Notes: a model not told the origin generated them from the sequence alone. Shown: positions 44,144 to 58,038, numbered from the stretch's first letter. The stretch is 64,000 nt of DNA from Scalesia atractyloides (GCA_947069175.1 CAMTDV010000028.1:67378157-67442156), one strand, 5' to 3'. Numbers and translations are program-made.

Positions 44144-46853
44144 CGCGAAAAGTTTATACGCATTCCTCTTACAAACGGTCAGACTCTACGAATCTTTGGA
44201 GAAACCACTTCGAAAGGGCTCAAATTAATGTCCTGCCTTCAAGCCCGAAAATATCTCCGCAAGAATTATGTCGCATTTCTAACTCATGTCGTCAAAAAGG
44301 GAACCAAGGAGAAGAAACTTGAAGACATCCCAGTAGTAAAAGACTTTCCGCAAGTTTTTCCTGACGACATTTCAGGACTTCCTCCCGTGAGAGAAGTCGA
44401 ATTCCGCATTGATCTTATACCTGGAGCTACACCAGTTGCAAAATCTCCTTATAGGTTAGCCCCATCCGAAATGCAAGAGCTAGCCAGTCAACTGCAAGAG
44501 CTGACTGACAAAGGATTCATACGTCCTAGCTCATCGCCTTGGGGTGCACCCGTCCTTTTTGTGAAGAAGAAAGATGGAACGTTTCGTATGTGTATCGACT
44601 ACAGAAAACTCAACAAGTTAACGGTCAAGAACCGCTACCCATTTCCTCGCATCGATGATCTTCTTGACCAACTTCAAGGCGCCAGCTGTTTTTCAAAAAT
44701 AGACCTTCGTTCTGGTTATCATCAACTCAGAGTACATGAAGAAGACGTCCCAAAGACCGCCTTCCGAACTCGTTATGGTCATGGTCATGCCATTTGGTCT
44801 AACCAACGCTCCAGCTGCCTTCATGGACCTAATGAACAGAGTCTGCAAACCCTATCTTGATCGCTTTGTTATAGTCTTCATCGACGATATCCTCATTTAC
44901 TCAAAGTCTAAGTCTGATCATGAACGACACCTTCGACTCATCCTTACACTCTTAGGGAATGAAAAGCTCTACGCCAAATTCTCCAAATGCGAATTCTGGT
45001 TAAAAGAGGTACAATTCCTTGGACATGTCGTCAATGACAAGGGAATACATGTCGACCTCTCCAAGATCAAAGCAGTACAAGAATGGCAAGCACCACGTAC
45101 ACCAACCGAAGTAAGATCATTCCTTGGTTTGGCTGGTTACTATCGTTGTTTCATTGCGAATTTCTCCCGCATCGCTGTACCACTCACGGCTTTAACACAT
45201 AAAGGAAAACCCTTCATATGGGGACCCAAACAAGAAGAAGCCTTCCAAACCCTTAAACATAAACTCTGTGACGCACCTATTCTTACTCTTCCTGAAGGTT
45301 GTGATGACTTCGTGGTTTATTGCGACGCGTCAGGGCAAGGACTAGGCTGTGTTCTAATGCAAAGAGGAAAAGTGATAGCTTATGCTTCTAGACAACTCAA
45401 AACTCATGAGAAGAACTACACCACCCACAACCTAAAACTTGGAGCCGTTGTGTTGGCTCTTAAGATATGGAGACATTACCTCTACGGTACTAAGTGTGAA
45501 ATATACACTCACCATAAGAGCCTCCAACATATCTTCAACCAAAAGGAGTTAAACATGAGGCATCGAAGATGGGTCGAACTTCTTAATGACTACGACTATG
45601 AAATTCGGTATCATCCTGGCAAGGCAAACGTGGTGGCCGATGCACTCAGTCGAAAGGGTTATGCGAACTCCATTCGTCTTCTATGTTCGCAAATCATAAC
45701 AGATATCAAAGATCAAATCCGAGAAGCCCAACATGTTTCAGTAACGGAAAACGACGTACGTAATGTCACAACCCCGACCCGCAGCGGAAAAGGTGATCGG
45801 GGCATGATTGGGTTATCATCAAAGCTCATGACATTTATTATACGTTTCATATTCGTTAATACACTTTAATGGAGAATTACAATAAATGTTACAACATGTC
45901 CTAAATATCAATCTAGGCTTCATTGTTTTCTTCTAAGGCATTTCCTATGTTTTCCTTGCTTCAACCTGTTCACCTGTATCATGTGTAAAAGGGTTTTTGG
46001 ATCAACATAAAGTTGGCGAGTGAATCCTATGGTAAACATTTTAACAAGTTTATTTAAGTGATTATAAAATGAGTGCACAACCACACATGAGTAAAAATAG
46101 ATGTAAACTTATTCAACAATCATTAGATATTAAATAAAGCACACATGAACAATAATGGAACGTTTAGAGGCACGCGTTGCTCAACTCGTCTCTCACGAGG
46201 AACTGATGGGCCTAATGAATGAATTGCATAAACATGATAATATGAACGACATAACTACAAACAATATAAACTCAATGATACACACATGAACAATAATGGA
46301 TTGGTTTTGAGGCACGCGTTGCTCACTCGTCTCTCACGAGGAACTGATGGGCTTAATGAATGAATTTCATATAAGTTGACAAAATGAAATACGTAATCAC
46401 AACAATATAAACAATCTAAGTTTAGATCACGACATGGTATGGCACAAGTTTAAATAAACGAGTTAATTATTTTGTGACACATGACACACCCCAAAACGTG
46501 TAATTAAAAGGGGGGAGTTGTAAGATTCACTCACAGTGGGTGCGTTCGGTTGATGATGTTGAATGCATGCGAAGTGGTTTTAACCACGAGTGAAATTAAC
46601 CTAGATAAATAGCATTATGGTTCGGTAAGTAAACGGATTTTATTGATCCAATTTAGTAGGATTGTTGGGTGTATTTTTGTGAGTTTAAGGCTAATGTCTA
46701 ACCTTAAAAATGTTATTTTTAAGTATTTTTAATTGATTTTTAATTAAAATAAATAAATGAAAATAATAATAAAAAATTGATTTTTTTACTACAGTTGACC
46801 GTTGACCTTGACCGTTGACCTTGACCATTGACCGGTTCGTTTGTATAATTGTG

Positions 46854-47438
46854 CGCTGAGTGAGGCTCGAACCCGAGACCTCCCGTACGCGTGCACGCAG
46901 CTCTACCAACTGAGCTACGTGTCTAACCCGAAATATTTCTGTTTTTAATTATATTTATATACTAATTATATTAAACAGAAAATCCTTTATTTTCTAAAAA
47001 CGATTTTAATCCAAGACTCGGTGCGCTCCAAAGGTCTCGAACCCGGGACCTGTGGTTTATGCTAACACACAATCCACCGCTGGACTGTGTGTCCAACTTG
47101 TTAACTTAACTTATTTTTATTATACTTAAACACAAACTGAACATTTCCTTTTCTGTCTTAAATAAAAAGTTTAATAATTATCCGGGCCGGTGCGGTAGCC
47201 CAGACTCGAACTCGTGACCTGTGATTTAAACATACACACAGTCCACCGTTGGACTGTGTGTCTATCTTGGTTATTATTCCGGTTATTATTATACTTAACA
47301 TATATATGAAATGAATCCGGTTCAGTTAACAAAAAAAAGAAACTTTTATTAAGGCAGCGTGTGTGGGACAAGATTCGAACTCGAGACGTTAGTGTGTTTA
47401 TTGTGCACACAGTCCACCGCTGGACTGTGTGTCTAACC
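46854..47438 (-). other. Four tRNA-like modules in solo LTR D
   Basis: At 47352-47438, 47190-47268, 47016-47100 and 46854-46930 (minus). The first three carry the 11-bp hairpin around GTCCA/TGGAC, one of them with a G-U pair (CACACAATCC on the plus strand). The last has the canonical TAGCTCAGTTGGTAGAGC D-arm. B-box-like motifs are GAGTTCGAATC, GAGTTCGAGTC, GGGTTCGAGAC and GGGTTCGAGCC. Confidence 0.6.
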
Positions 47439-48132
47439 CGAGTAATAACTTGATTTTAATTATACTTATATGTTACCGAACTTCGTCTTCTTCGTCAGTT
47501 TTAACCAGAATCGGAAGTCCGACTGGTTCGATGATTAAATCATGTTCGTTAGAGTCTGATGGTTAATTACATGTGGGATTAAATAAAAAGAATGAAGAAA
47601 TTAGGCGTGAGGTATACCAACTGGATTCCTCTGTTTTTCTGGCAGAACTCCGGCGACAGCAAACACTTCCGGCGACGTGTGTCTTGCAGCAGAGAATCTT
47701 CAGAAAGCTTGGAAAGGATGTGGGTGACTTCGGTATAAGCTCAGGGGGTTTAGTAAGGCTTAGAAGTGAAGAACCCGGTTTTCCGGCGATTTGCAGGAGA
47801 TTTCCGGCGAGTGAGTTTTCGCCGAGAAAGGGTGCGGTTTTGAGCGAAAATGTTTGCAGAGGTTCGAGGGGGTATTTATAAGGCAGGTTATCGATGAACT
47901 TGGTCCGATTTCCGACTTGATTCGTCGGTTATAATTTCTCCGGCGGTTATAGATGGTTTCGCGGACTCAGACGTCGGTTATAACCGATGTCTTAGTAAAT
48001 GTTTACGTTATAACTGAAGATGTCGTTAATTCTTGGCGAGATCGCCGGGATTTCCGACGACTGCATTTGGGCGCCGGTTTTGAATTCGGAAAGTCATGTT
48101 ATGAATTAAATGACCCTAACATTTAACAAGAA

Positions 48133-48218
48133 ACATCAGTGGTGCAGTGGTTTAAGTGTTGAATGTTAAGTCTTTGCTGGCCGGTTACTGACCCGGGTTC
48201 GAAACCCGGCAGTGACAA
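48133..48218 (+). other. tRNA-like module, antisense to solo LTR D
   Basis: CAGTGGTGCAGTGGTTTAAG (A-box-like) to GACCCGGGTTCGAAACCCGG (perfect T-arm). Confidence 0.6.
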
Positions 48219-49803
48219 ATTATTTTTATTTTCTTATTTTTAACAGTTTTTCAAAAACTAATTATATATTCACATATAATAATTAATTATGTATCGTTTA
48301 AAATTATTTTGGGCATTAAATTCGCAACGAAATTTTTAACTGATTGTTCGGTTAATAAACGGAGCGGGTTTGGTAAAATCCGTTTTTTGACGGATGTTAC
48401 ACGTAAGGAGCTGTCTTGTGGAGCTGAACTTAAAATTGAAACTAAATCCGACGGTATTCTGTACTATCTAGATCGCATATGGATTCCTGACCACAACAAC
48501 CTTCGTGAATTCCTTATGAATGAGGCGCACAAAACACGATACTCTATACACCCAGGAGCCGACAAGATGGATCAAGACCTTCGATACACCTATTGGTGGC
48601 CTGGAATGAAAAAGGATATTGCTGTTTTTGTTTCCAAGTGCCTTACATGTTCCAAAGTAAAAGCTGAACATCAAAGACCCTCAGGACTTCTGGTCCAACC
48701 TGAAATACCTGTATGGAAGTGGGAAAACATAACCATGGACTTCATTACCGGGTTACCTCGCACTTCTGGTGGGTATGACACTATATGGGTAATCATTGAT
48801 CGTCTTACAAAATCAGCTCACTTTATTCCGATCTGCGAAGATTTCAAGAACGAGAAGTTAGCTCGTATCTATATCAGCGAAATCGTAAGCCGTCATGGTG
48901 TACCGTTAAGCATTATTTCAGATCGTGATGGTCGTTTCACTTCACGAACATGGCAAGCCGTACAAGCCGCTTTGGGTACACGATTAGACCTCAGTACCGC
49001 CTATCATCCTCAAACTGATGGACAATCCGAACGCACCATTCAAACTCTTGAAGATATGCTTCGAGCATGTGTCATAGATTTCAAGGGAAATTAGTTGAAT
49101 TTTCGTACAACAACAGCTATCATTCAAGTATCGGCATGGCACCTTTCGAAGCTTTATATGGTCGTAAGTGCCGATCTCCAGTATGTTGGCACGAAATTGG
49201 GGAAGCTCAAATCACCGGTCCAGAACTAATTCAAGAAACAACAGACAAGATCCATCAAATTCGAAACAATCTTCTAGCGGCACAAAGTCGTCAAAAGAGT
49301 TATGCAGACAAACGACGAAAGTCTTTGGAGTTTAACATTGGTGATCATGTACTGTTAAAAGTATCACGTGGAAGGGAGTAGTTCGTTTTGGCCAGAAGGG
49401 CAAGCTAGCACCACGCTACGTAGGACCTTTCAAGATACTCGAAAGAGTAGGACCTGTAGCATACAAGCTTGACCTACTAGAAGAACTCAACAGAATTCAC
49501 CCCACATTCCACGTATCAAACTTAAAGAAGTGTCTCGCCGATGAAAACCTCCATATTCCCTTGGAAGATATTCAGATCGATGAATCTATGCACTTCATTG
49601 AAAGACCAGTAGAGATCATGGACTTCGGAGAAAAACGTTTAAGACGGAGTCGTATTCCAATTGTTAGGGTACCTGGGAGTCGAAACGGGGACCTGATTTT
49701 ACTTGGGAACGTGAAAACTCAATGCGCGAAAAATACCCGCATCTTTTTCCTGTTACCACTACTACTTAAATTTCGGGACGAAATTTCTAAAAGTAGGGGA
49801 TAC

Positions 49804-52463
49804 TGTAACATCCGTCGAAAAACGGGTTTTCCAAACCCACTTCGTTTATTAATCGAATAATCAGTTTCATATTTTGTCGCTCATTTAATGCTTATTTTAA
49901 TTTTAAACAATACATAACTAATAAACATTTTAGATTATGGAAATTAAAGTTGTTAAAAAATAAAACTAAAACAATTAAAAATGAAAAGGGGCTGCCGGGT
50001 TTCGAACCCGGGTCAGCCGGAAACCTTAAACATCAAACACATAACCACTCCGCCACTTGATGTCTTTGTGAAATCTAGGAAACAAATAAAACATAAGTTC
50101 ATCTATGAAGTCATCTGTTATACGCCAAAAAAACTGAAACCGATTTCGGCTTTCAACATTCCAGTCGATTGAGTGATTGTTATTACTGGTTATAACCGAT
50201 GAAAACATCATGACGCACGATCTCAATCAATTCAGCTTTTATTGAACTTGAATTCATATGATTTCGGGTTTAATAACCGAAATCATTCACTTCCTGAATT
50301 ACTCCAACAATATCATCATCTCGCGACTCAAAATCATCCACAGAACCTCCAATTTCACTTTCGCTCTATTTTCAGTTCGTCGGAGACGTTTTCTGAAATC
50401 GCCGAACTTTCGCCGGAAAACCGTGACACTCATCAAAACGGTAAATTTCTCAATTCTTTCATCTTCTGTCTGTTGTTAGACTTTTGCTAACTCAAACCTT
50501 TCAATCAGAATCAATCCCAGACGACGATATCGGATAATCAACACTCGCCGGAAGTTTTCTGAAAATTCCTAAATTGCGCTGTGAAAAGGTATAATCATTC
50601 AAACCTTCTGATAACTCTTGTTTAGTCATTCAATTTCACAATTTGGTTAATCAAAACTATTAATTGGCCCGTTCAGACGGAGTTCATAAAACAGAGCCGA
50701 CGACTTCGCCGGAGTTCTGAGAAAGATCATCTTCCGGTATGTTCATTCCCAAAACCTTTCCTGTCCATTTCATTTTAATCAATTATATGTTCGTCAATCG
50801 AATTAAACAAGATCAGTAGAATAATCATTGTCTGTGTTGTTTAACGGAGAAGATGAAGTATAGTTTGTTTATAAATTTAATATAAATCGGGTTATATCTC
50901 GGGTTAGACACACAGTCCAGCGGTGGACTGTGTGCAATTGAAACATAGCGATACCGGGTTCGAGTCCGTCCTTGTTCCGATTCGTCACAATATTCATACT
51001 TTTTATAAAACCCAAATACGGAGACTTTCAGTTAGTTTATAAGAGAAATAAAAACAAGTGTTTTAACCAGGTTAGACACACAGTCCAGCGGTGGACTGTG
51101 TGCAACGTTAATCAAAAGGTCCCCGGCTCGAGACCTGTTACGCACGCCGGTTCGATAGAATTAAAATCCTTTTTAAAAATAAATGAATTTTGGAATAAAT
51201 TAAATAGTATATAAATATAATTAAAAACAGAAATATTTCGGGTTAGACACGTAGCTCAGTTGGTAGAGCTGCGTGCACGCGTACGGGAGATCACAAGTTC
51301 GAACCTCACTCAGTGCAAACAATATACACGACCGAACCGGTCAACAAGTCAAAGTCAAATAGTCAATGGTCAACCTAAAAAGTCAACATTTTTTTATATT
51401 TTTATTTATTTATTTAATTTAAAAATCAATTAAAAATACTTAAAAATAATATTTTTAAAGTTAGAAAATAGACTAAAACTCACAAAAATATACCTAAAAA
51501 TCCTATTAAAATTATTAATAACATCCACTTATTTACCGTACCTTTTCGTTATTATGTAGGTTAGTTATTCCTCATCGATCAATCCTCTAAACTCGGGCGC
51601 ATTCAACATCATCAAACGAACGCACCCAATGTGAGTGAATCTCTACAAATTCCCCGTTTTAATCACGTTTTTGGGGTGTATCATGTGTCATATTACTTAT
51701 TTCATTTGAACACTTGTGCATCCATCATATCAATGATCAAATGTGTATTCATTATGTATCAACTGTTTGTGTGGTTAATGTTTAGATTAAATTTATCATT
51801 TTCAGTACATACATTATCATAGGCCGCCGCTCCCCATTACCTATGAGCGTGAGCTGTTCCCCATTACCTATGAGCGTGAACGAGGCGTTGCCAACATACG
51901 ATCGGCTCCGTTTGATTGAGCCTTGATCGCACATACATTTATCATAGGCCGTCCGTTCCCCATTACCTATGAGCGTGAACGTGACGTTGCCAACATATAC
52001 AGTATCATTCATGTCATATATTCATGCAAGGTGGTTTGATATTGTCATTGTTATTGTTACTGTTATTGTTATTGTTATTATTATTGTATGTTTATTTACG
52101 TTTGCTCACATATGATTATTGCACAATTTTTTCATATTAAATATAACAAGAAATCAATAATAAATGTTTTCTAACAAGGTTTACTCGCCAACTTTTGTTG
52201 ACCCAATACCCCCCATTTTTACACATGATACAGGTGATCCAGTTGCAGCAAGAAACATATAGGATGGCTTAGAAGAATAAATCGGTTTAGACTTTAGATT
52301 GTTTATTTAGTTACTTTTCTTTGTAATTGTATGAACTTGTTTGGAATATTGAGGATGTAATTTTGAATTTAATAAATATGAAACATATTAGTAAACATCA
52401 TGAGCTTTGGTGATAACCCAATTATGCCCGGACTCTTATTCCGCTACGGGTTGGGGTGTGACA
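49804..52463 (+). repeat. Gypsy-2 3' LTR (LTR E)
   Basis: 2660 bp after the polypurine tract. Antisense tRNA-like module 49984-50065; sense modules 50901-50975, 51069-51146 and 51240-51316; intron-like segment 51631-52233 with 12-mers at 51677-51688 and 52221-52232. The end reads GGGTTGGGGTGTGACA, one base off the 5' LTR. Confidence 0.94.
50901..51316 (+). other. Three tRNA-like modules in LTR E
   Basis: Same order as in LTR C. The second module keeps a perfect CACACAGTCCA/TGGACTGTGTG stem (the 5' LTR copy has a mismatch) but its B box is changed to GGCTCGAGAC. Confidence 0.6.
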
Positions 52464-52468
52464 TTACA

Positions 52469-53079
52469 TATATTGTGAGAGTACAAAATCCCATCTTGAC
52501 TACATACAACTCCCACTGAACTTCAGAACTACTCCTAACCAATGCCTTTATGACTGGCAGTTACGCGACAGCAGTTGACACTGAGCAAAGAATAGTCTTT
52601 AGTAAACGAAGTTCTAGTATGTATCTCAGGTCAGAGGATACTAAATGAGTATACCCAAATCAAATACATCTTATGACTAAGATCCATGAAGATGATTTGA
52701 TGCGAGTTACATCCAACGTCATTCATAATGAGGTCTGTGAGTTTGGGAGTCAACTCCTTGAGTCCAAAGTCATAATAGTCTTAATTCAGAGTCGTTCCCA
52801 CGAGTCTGGCCGACTACAGATAATTTAGAATACAAGATTCATGGATTAAACGTATTAAAATCGAACACAATTGTAAGATTCAACTTTGCTTTTAACCGGT
52901 AAATCAAAGGTGAATTCAAAAGGTACAACTGTTTGAATGTTCGTACATCCAAATACTAAATCAAAACAAATGGCTAGCTAATCTAAGATCGATAGCATTC
53001 CTATGTTAGTCATGCTTGTCCTGACTCATCGGTTTAGTGAACGGGTCTGCTAGGTTTTGATCTGTGTCTACTTTGCTTA
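52469..53079 (-). mobile_element. Copia-1 3' untranslated region
   Basis: Between RNase H and the gypsy insertion; no recognised protein. Confidence 0.6.
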
Positions 53080-54340
53080 TTATGATGTCTCATCGTTCCA
53101 GTATTCCCGTACATAGTGGAACTTCCTTAGAATGTGCTTGGTCATGTGATGAGATCTGAGCTCCTTGGTTTGAGCAATGGCTCCTGTGTTATCACAGAAC
53201 ACCTCAATTGGTTTCTGAATACTTGAAACCTCATTGAAGTCGTGATGAAACTTCTTCATCCAAGCAGTTTCTTTTGCAGCATCCGATGCAACAATATATT
53301 CGGATTCAGTGGTTAAATCCGCCACTCCTCTCTGTTTGGAGTTTTTCCAACAAACAGATCCTCCATTGAGAGTGAATACGAATCCTGATTATGAGCGAGA
53401 ATCATCTCGGTCACTTTGGAAGCTAGCATCAGTGTAACACCTTACAGTGAGCTCTTCTTCCACTCCTCCAATCACCAACAACACCTCCTTTCTTGGAGTT
53501 TTACATCTTAAAGCGTGTCATCATTTCATCTATATGAGTACTTTGACTTAGCCCTAGAAGCCGCTTAGATCTATCTCTATAGATCTTGATTTCCAGAATG
53601 TAAGCAGCTTCTCTAAGATCTTTCATTGCGAAGCAAGATCCCAAACAATGATTAACCTTGTTAAGCATAGGGATGTTGTTTCCAATGATTAGTATATCAT
53701 CCGCATACAGGATGATGAATGATATGGTGCTCCCACTAGCCTTTCTGTAAACACAAGGCTCATCTTTATTCTTGACAAAACGAAACTCTTTGATCTTCTA
53801 GTCAACACGAAGATTCCAACCATGAGATGCTTGCTTGAGTCCATAAATGGACTTATTTAGTTTGCACACCTTAGTTGGATATTTTGGATCGACAAAACCT
53901 TCAGGCTGAACCATATAGACATCTTTAGAGAGATGTCCATTAAGAAAAGCGGTTTTGACATCCATTTGCCATATTCCGTAATCATAGTACGGAGCTATAG
54001 CAAGCAATATCCTGATTGATTTAATCATACCAACGGGCGAGCAGGTCTCATCAAAGTCAATACCTTGAGTTTGAGTGAAACCCTTCACAACTAGCCGTGA
54101 TTTATAGGTGTGGACATTTCCATGCATATCGGTTTTTCTCTTGAAAATCCATTTGCTCCCTACTGCCCGACAATCGGGTGTAGCTTAACCAAGTCCCATA
54201 CTTGATTGTTATGCATAGATTGCATCTCGACGTTCATGGCTTCTTTCCATTTCCCAGATTCTGGATCTGAGATAGCAGATTTGTAGTTAGCAGGTTCGTC
54301 ATTAGACTCAGCTACTAATAAGACTTCGGGACCATTTAGA
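53080..54340 (-). pseudogene. Copia-1 reverse transcriptase and RNase H
   Basis: RNase H: LTTESEYIVASDAAKE and DNTGAIAQT...HHMTKHILRKFHYVRE (53080-53325). Catalytic YADD codons at 53696-53707, then upstream the N-terminal half (53798-54127) with YKSRLVVKGFTQTQGIDFDE and QMDVKTAFLNG. Several frameshifts and stops separate the pieces. Confidence 0.9.
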
Positions 54341-55551
54341 TGCCAAAGGTATCTATCAGGTTCTTTGCGAATTCTCCTACTTCTGTGAACGTTTGTGTTT
54401 ATGTATGATTCATAGGCAACAACTACTTGTTGATCAGACGGTCCGACGTCATTAGCGGTTGTTTGTGGTTCTCAAATTTCTTCAAGACCAACAATATTAT
54501 TTCCCCATTAAGGAGTTTTTCCTCGAGAAAGTGTCCCTTCCGTTTGATGGAAATCACATTTGCATTAGGATGGTAGAAATAATATCCGCCTTTTACTTTT
54601 CGCCTCGAGGATCGGGCTTATCATCAGAATCACTTATGATGTATGCTTAATATCCCCATACTCTAAGGTAATACAAATCGGGTTTACGCCCATGCCATAT
54701 CTCATATGGTGTTTTGTTTACCCTTTTAGTCGGAGTTGAATTGACAATGCGGGCAACGATCATAAGAGCATGACTTCAAAATAAGTGAGGCAAGTTAATT
54801 CTACACATCATCGATCGAACCATATTAAGTAGGGTTCGATTTCTCCTTTCACTCACGCGATTAAGTTGGGGTGGTTGGTGGAGTGGGTTGTGAAACTATT
54901 CCACGTTCCTTTAGATGATCGAGAAATTTCAAGCTAAGGTATTCACTAACTCGATCGTATCGAAGTACTTTAATCTTTCTAGTAAGCTGGTTTACTACTT
55001 CGTTTTGAAATTCTTTGAACTTTTCAAAAGTTTCGTGCTTATGTTTCATAATATAAACATAAGCATATCGACTATAATTGTCGATAAAAGTAACGAAGTA
55101 TCCTTCATGGTTTCTAGTCGTGGTTCTGCAAGGGCCACATACATCAGTGTGAGTGAGTACTAGAAGACCATTGGCCCGTTCACCAACACCGGTGAAGGGG
55201 TGCTTTGTGAGTTTTCCAGCTAAGCAAGATTCGCAATCATCAAAGGAGTCCTGTCTAGCGGATTCAAGAATCTCCTCAGACTGGACCTATTTTATGCGTG
55301 TCTTACTTATGTGGCCAAGTCTACAATGCTAAAACTACGTTTCATTTATACCAACTTTGTTACGCTTAGAAAGATGACACATATTATTTATTTGAACATC
55401 AATACCACTTCGAGGTCTAGCCTCAAAATAAAAGACATTCTTCAAGTAGGTAGAAATGAAAATTCCATTAGAACGTACTTGAATCCTTGTTCAAACAGTG
55501 AAGAAACTGAAATAGTGTTTCTGGTTAAACCAGATGCAAACAAACAGTTAT
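54341..55551 (-). pseudogene. Copia-1 integrase
   Basis: 54861-55049 encodes the end of the integrase core (FKEFQNEVVNQLTRKIKVLR, then YDRVSEYLS, where the family has SDRGGEY). The rest is decayed, including the zinc-binding start towards 55550. Confidence 0.8.
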
Positions 55552-56634
55552 TTAAATAACTACAAGGCCAGAAGGACATGAAAAACAAAATATTCCAGTT
55601 GCCAGAACTGGAACTCTCTTTCCATCATCAACTATGAATTCCATGTCGCCTTGTTTCAGCTTCTTCCACTTTTCAGGTTCTTGCAAGACATTAACGATGT
55701 GATAACCACATCTGGTATCAAATACCCATGTGCTGCTAGAAACAGTTAAAAGTTCAATAACATAAATGAGAATACTAGAAGAAGTGCCAATGTTATTGGC
55801 CTTGTTCATTTTCAGCTTGGCTAGATACTGTGGGCAGTTTCTTTTAGTGCCCCATTTGGTTGCATTCAAAGCACTGACGCTCCTTAGGAGGGTGTGGTTT
55901 TGCAACATGCTTGTTGTTGGTGACATTTCTGGCAGCAACAACAACCTTTCTCTTGCCTTTGCTCTTATGATCTATTTTCTTGTTGTTGGGCTTCTTAACA
56001 CCACCAGACTTGACCATTAGAACTTGGTTGGTTTTATGTGGCATGTTCATCTTGGCCGTTTTGAGCATACCATGTAGCTCAGGCACAGTCTTTACCCATG
56101 CCTTCATATGATAGTTCATAATGAACTGGTCATATGAGCTAGGAAAGAGTTCAAGATGAAGTCCGCTGCAATTTCTCTTGCAGGGGATAACCAAGTTTGT
56201 TCATTTGGTCAATGTATCATTTCATCTTAAGCACATGAGTACTGAAACATGATCCTTCCAGCACTTTACAGCTTATGTGCTGTTTCATGGTGTCATATCG
56301 CTCCTGTCAGGCTTGTTTCTGAAACATGTCTTTCAGTTGCCAGATCATGTCATAAGTATCTTTATCTTCCATGTTCTTCTGAAGTTCAGGAGACATGGTG
56401 GCTTGCATAAGGCAAGCTACCTCAATGACATCCTCGTTATGTTTTTCCAGTGTCTTGCGAGCAGCAGTAGTATTACTTGCTAGCTCGGTAGGGACTGGGC
56501 CATCTAAGATACATAGCTTTTCGCCATCTTGAGAACTATTCTCAGATTGCGGTGCCATTCGAGAAAGTTGGTATTATTCAATTTTCTTTTTCAAGTACAG
56601 ACTTGAGAATGGAGGAGTTGTTTTCCTTAGACAT
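55552..56634 (-). pseudogene. Copia-1 gag and protease
   Basis: Starts at ATG 56632-56634 (MSKENNSSILKSVLEKEN), with a base lost soon after. The capsid part is at 56307-56558 (LDGPVPTEL...DTYDMIWQLKDMF) and 55844-56194; CFECNQMGH is the zinc knuckle, overlapping into 55552-55944 with the protease WVFDTRCGYHI, where Arg replaces the Gly of the DTG/DSG active site. The pieces lie in different frames. Confidence 0.85.
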
Positions 56635-58024
56635 CTATTATATAAGCAAGTAATTTAATTAGTATTTTCGATGTATATTTCCTTATTTAATTAATGACCC
56701 ATTACAGGAATTAGAACAAGGAATGAGAACCCGGTTAGAAACTCTTTCTAAAGGCAGCTGTAGCACGCAACATTAGCAAGGGGTTCAAGCGGACTGACAA
56801 CGATTGTCAATTGTGAGAAGAGCACAACTCTCGGGTATGAGGCCGCTAAGACAACTCTTGTCTATGCATTGATACGTTTAGCCTCATCTATGCCACTTTT
56901 ATTCTCGAGACAGTTGTACCATGTAACAAGAGAAGAAAAGTAATAGTCGTCCTAAAACGGTCACATGTGGAAGGGTCAGATGTGTCGACGAACCCTTGCA
57001 CCTTGGAAGGATAAACTAGCAACCAAGTGTTGTGATGTGGCTCCAACACTGATGGTTCGCATTATGCCCCAAGTGTTACTAGTAGTAGGATGGCATCGAC
57101 CATTAATTTTAATTATGGGTTAATTTTGATTTTTACCAAATAGGGCCGTAAGAGCCAATTTTAGTATATATTTTAGTCGTGACATCTTGATGAACCCTTT
57201 CATCTCTCAGGACACTTAGTTTTAAAAAACCTATTAAAACTAAATTGTCGCGAATTGAAATAACCAATTTTAAGTTAATAGAGAACTATTAATAGTTTTG
57301 GAAAAATGAATTTTGCAAAACTTAATTGGTTATTTGTTTGTTTTTTAAAACAACCTTTGTTTTATAACGAAATTTTAACAAGTTGTAAAACAATTTTAGA
57401 ACTTGTTATAATGTGATTGTTTTTAATATTTTAAAACTCATTTTAAAATCATGTTGGTATTTAGGTTGGTTATGTTATAACAACTTATAAGATAAAAAGC
57501 AACCACAATAGCAAGACAAATATGTAAATCTATATGGCCAAAAATTGTTCGATTTTGCTAGAGACTAATAGCAAGATCAAACGGGTCACGGGGTCACAAC
57601 ACACAAACAACCACAAGGATGGACTTGAGTGCATCCAGTCGTCTCGAGCAACTCCCACTGACTTCATGACTCCTGTTTGGCGTCCTCGGTTTTGTCTCCG
57701 GGTCTTCGTTTATTAAAAAATTTTACAAAATACAATAAAGAAAGAAACCCTATCTATTACAACTTTGAACCATCTTAATGGCCATAAAATATAATTACAA
57801 AACCAAATAAAATATGCAACCACAAAACAAGGTCGGGTCAGATTTATATATTTCATAACAATCACCAAATAAACCGGGCAATGTTTTGGTCAAGCAAAAC
57901 AAATAAAATTTTGACCAAAAATAAAGTTGCTCTTAAAAACATATAGATCAGAAACTTTAAATAAATAAAGTTTGTGTTCTAATTCCGGTTAAAAGACCTG
58001 TGCCGACTCGTATGTTGTAACCAA
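56635..58024 (-). mobile_element. Copia-1 leader
   Basis: About 1.4 kb between primer site and gag, AT-rich, no frame recognised. Confidence 0.65.
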
Positions 58025-58037
58025 GGCTCTGATACCA
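58025..58037 (-). other. Copia-1 primer-binding site
   Basis: Minus-strand TGGTATCAGAGCC one base from the 5' LTR; initiator tRNA-Met type. Confidence 0.88.
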
Positions 58038-58038
58038 C

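Larger units (their letters stand above)
45764..48401 (-). mobile_element. Solo gypsy LTR D in gypsy-2 pol, minus strand
   Basis: Plus-strand ends TGTCACAACCCCGACCC and TTTTTTGACGGATGTTACA, duplication CGTAA (45759-45763 and 48402-48406). 2638 bp. Against its own direction it has one tRNA-like module (48133-48218); in its direction it has four (47438 down to 46854), one more than the other LTRs. Minus-strand TATA at 47872-47882. Confidence 0.95.
44144..49769 (+). pseudogene. Gypsy-2 pol, disrupted by deletions and a solo LTR
   Basis: Reverse transcriptase, RNase H, integrase and chromodomain as in 2-3022. An 11-base deletion at about 44781 shifts the frame inside reverse transcriptase, just before MPFGLTNAP. 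FIDDILIYS follows in the shifted frame. A solo LTR (45764-48401) splits the gene between RNase H and integrase. A 19-base deletion at about 49094, a one-base loss at about 49367 and small changes near 49672 break integrase and chromodomain. Natural stop at 49767-49769. Confidence 0.93.
37377..52463 (+). mobile_element. Complete Tekay-type Ty3/gypsy element (gypsy-2)
   Basis: 5' LTR 37377-41674, primer site, leader, gag-pol relic 42485-49769, polypurine tract and 3' LTR 49804-52463. Duplication TTACA at 37372-37376 and 52464-52468. Once the nested LTR is removed, both LTRs are about 2.65 kb and differ at few sites, so the insertion is fairly recent. It carries two solo LTRs (38208-39847 and 45764-48401). 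Confidence 0.95.

Noticed and set aside
37377..45869. A separate gypsy element starting at 38208 or 37377 with its own pol
   Set aside because: Target duplications show that 38208-39847 is a solo LTR and that 37377-52463 is one element with a split pol.
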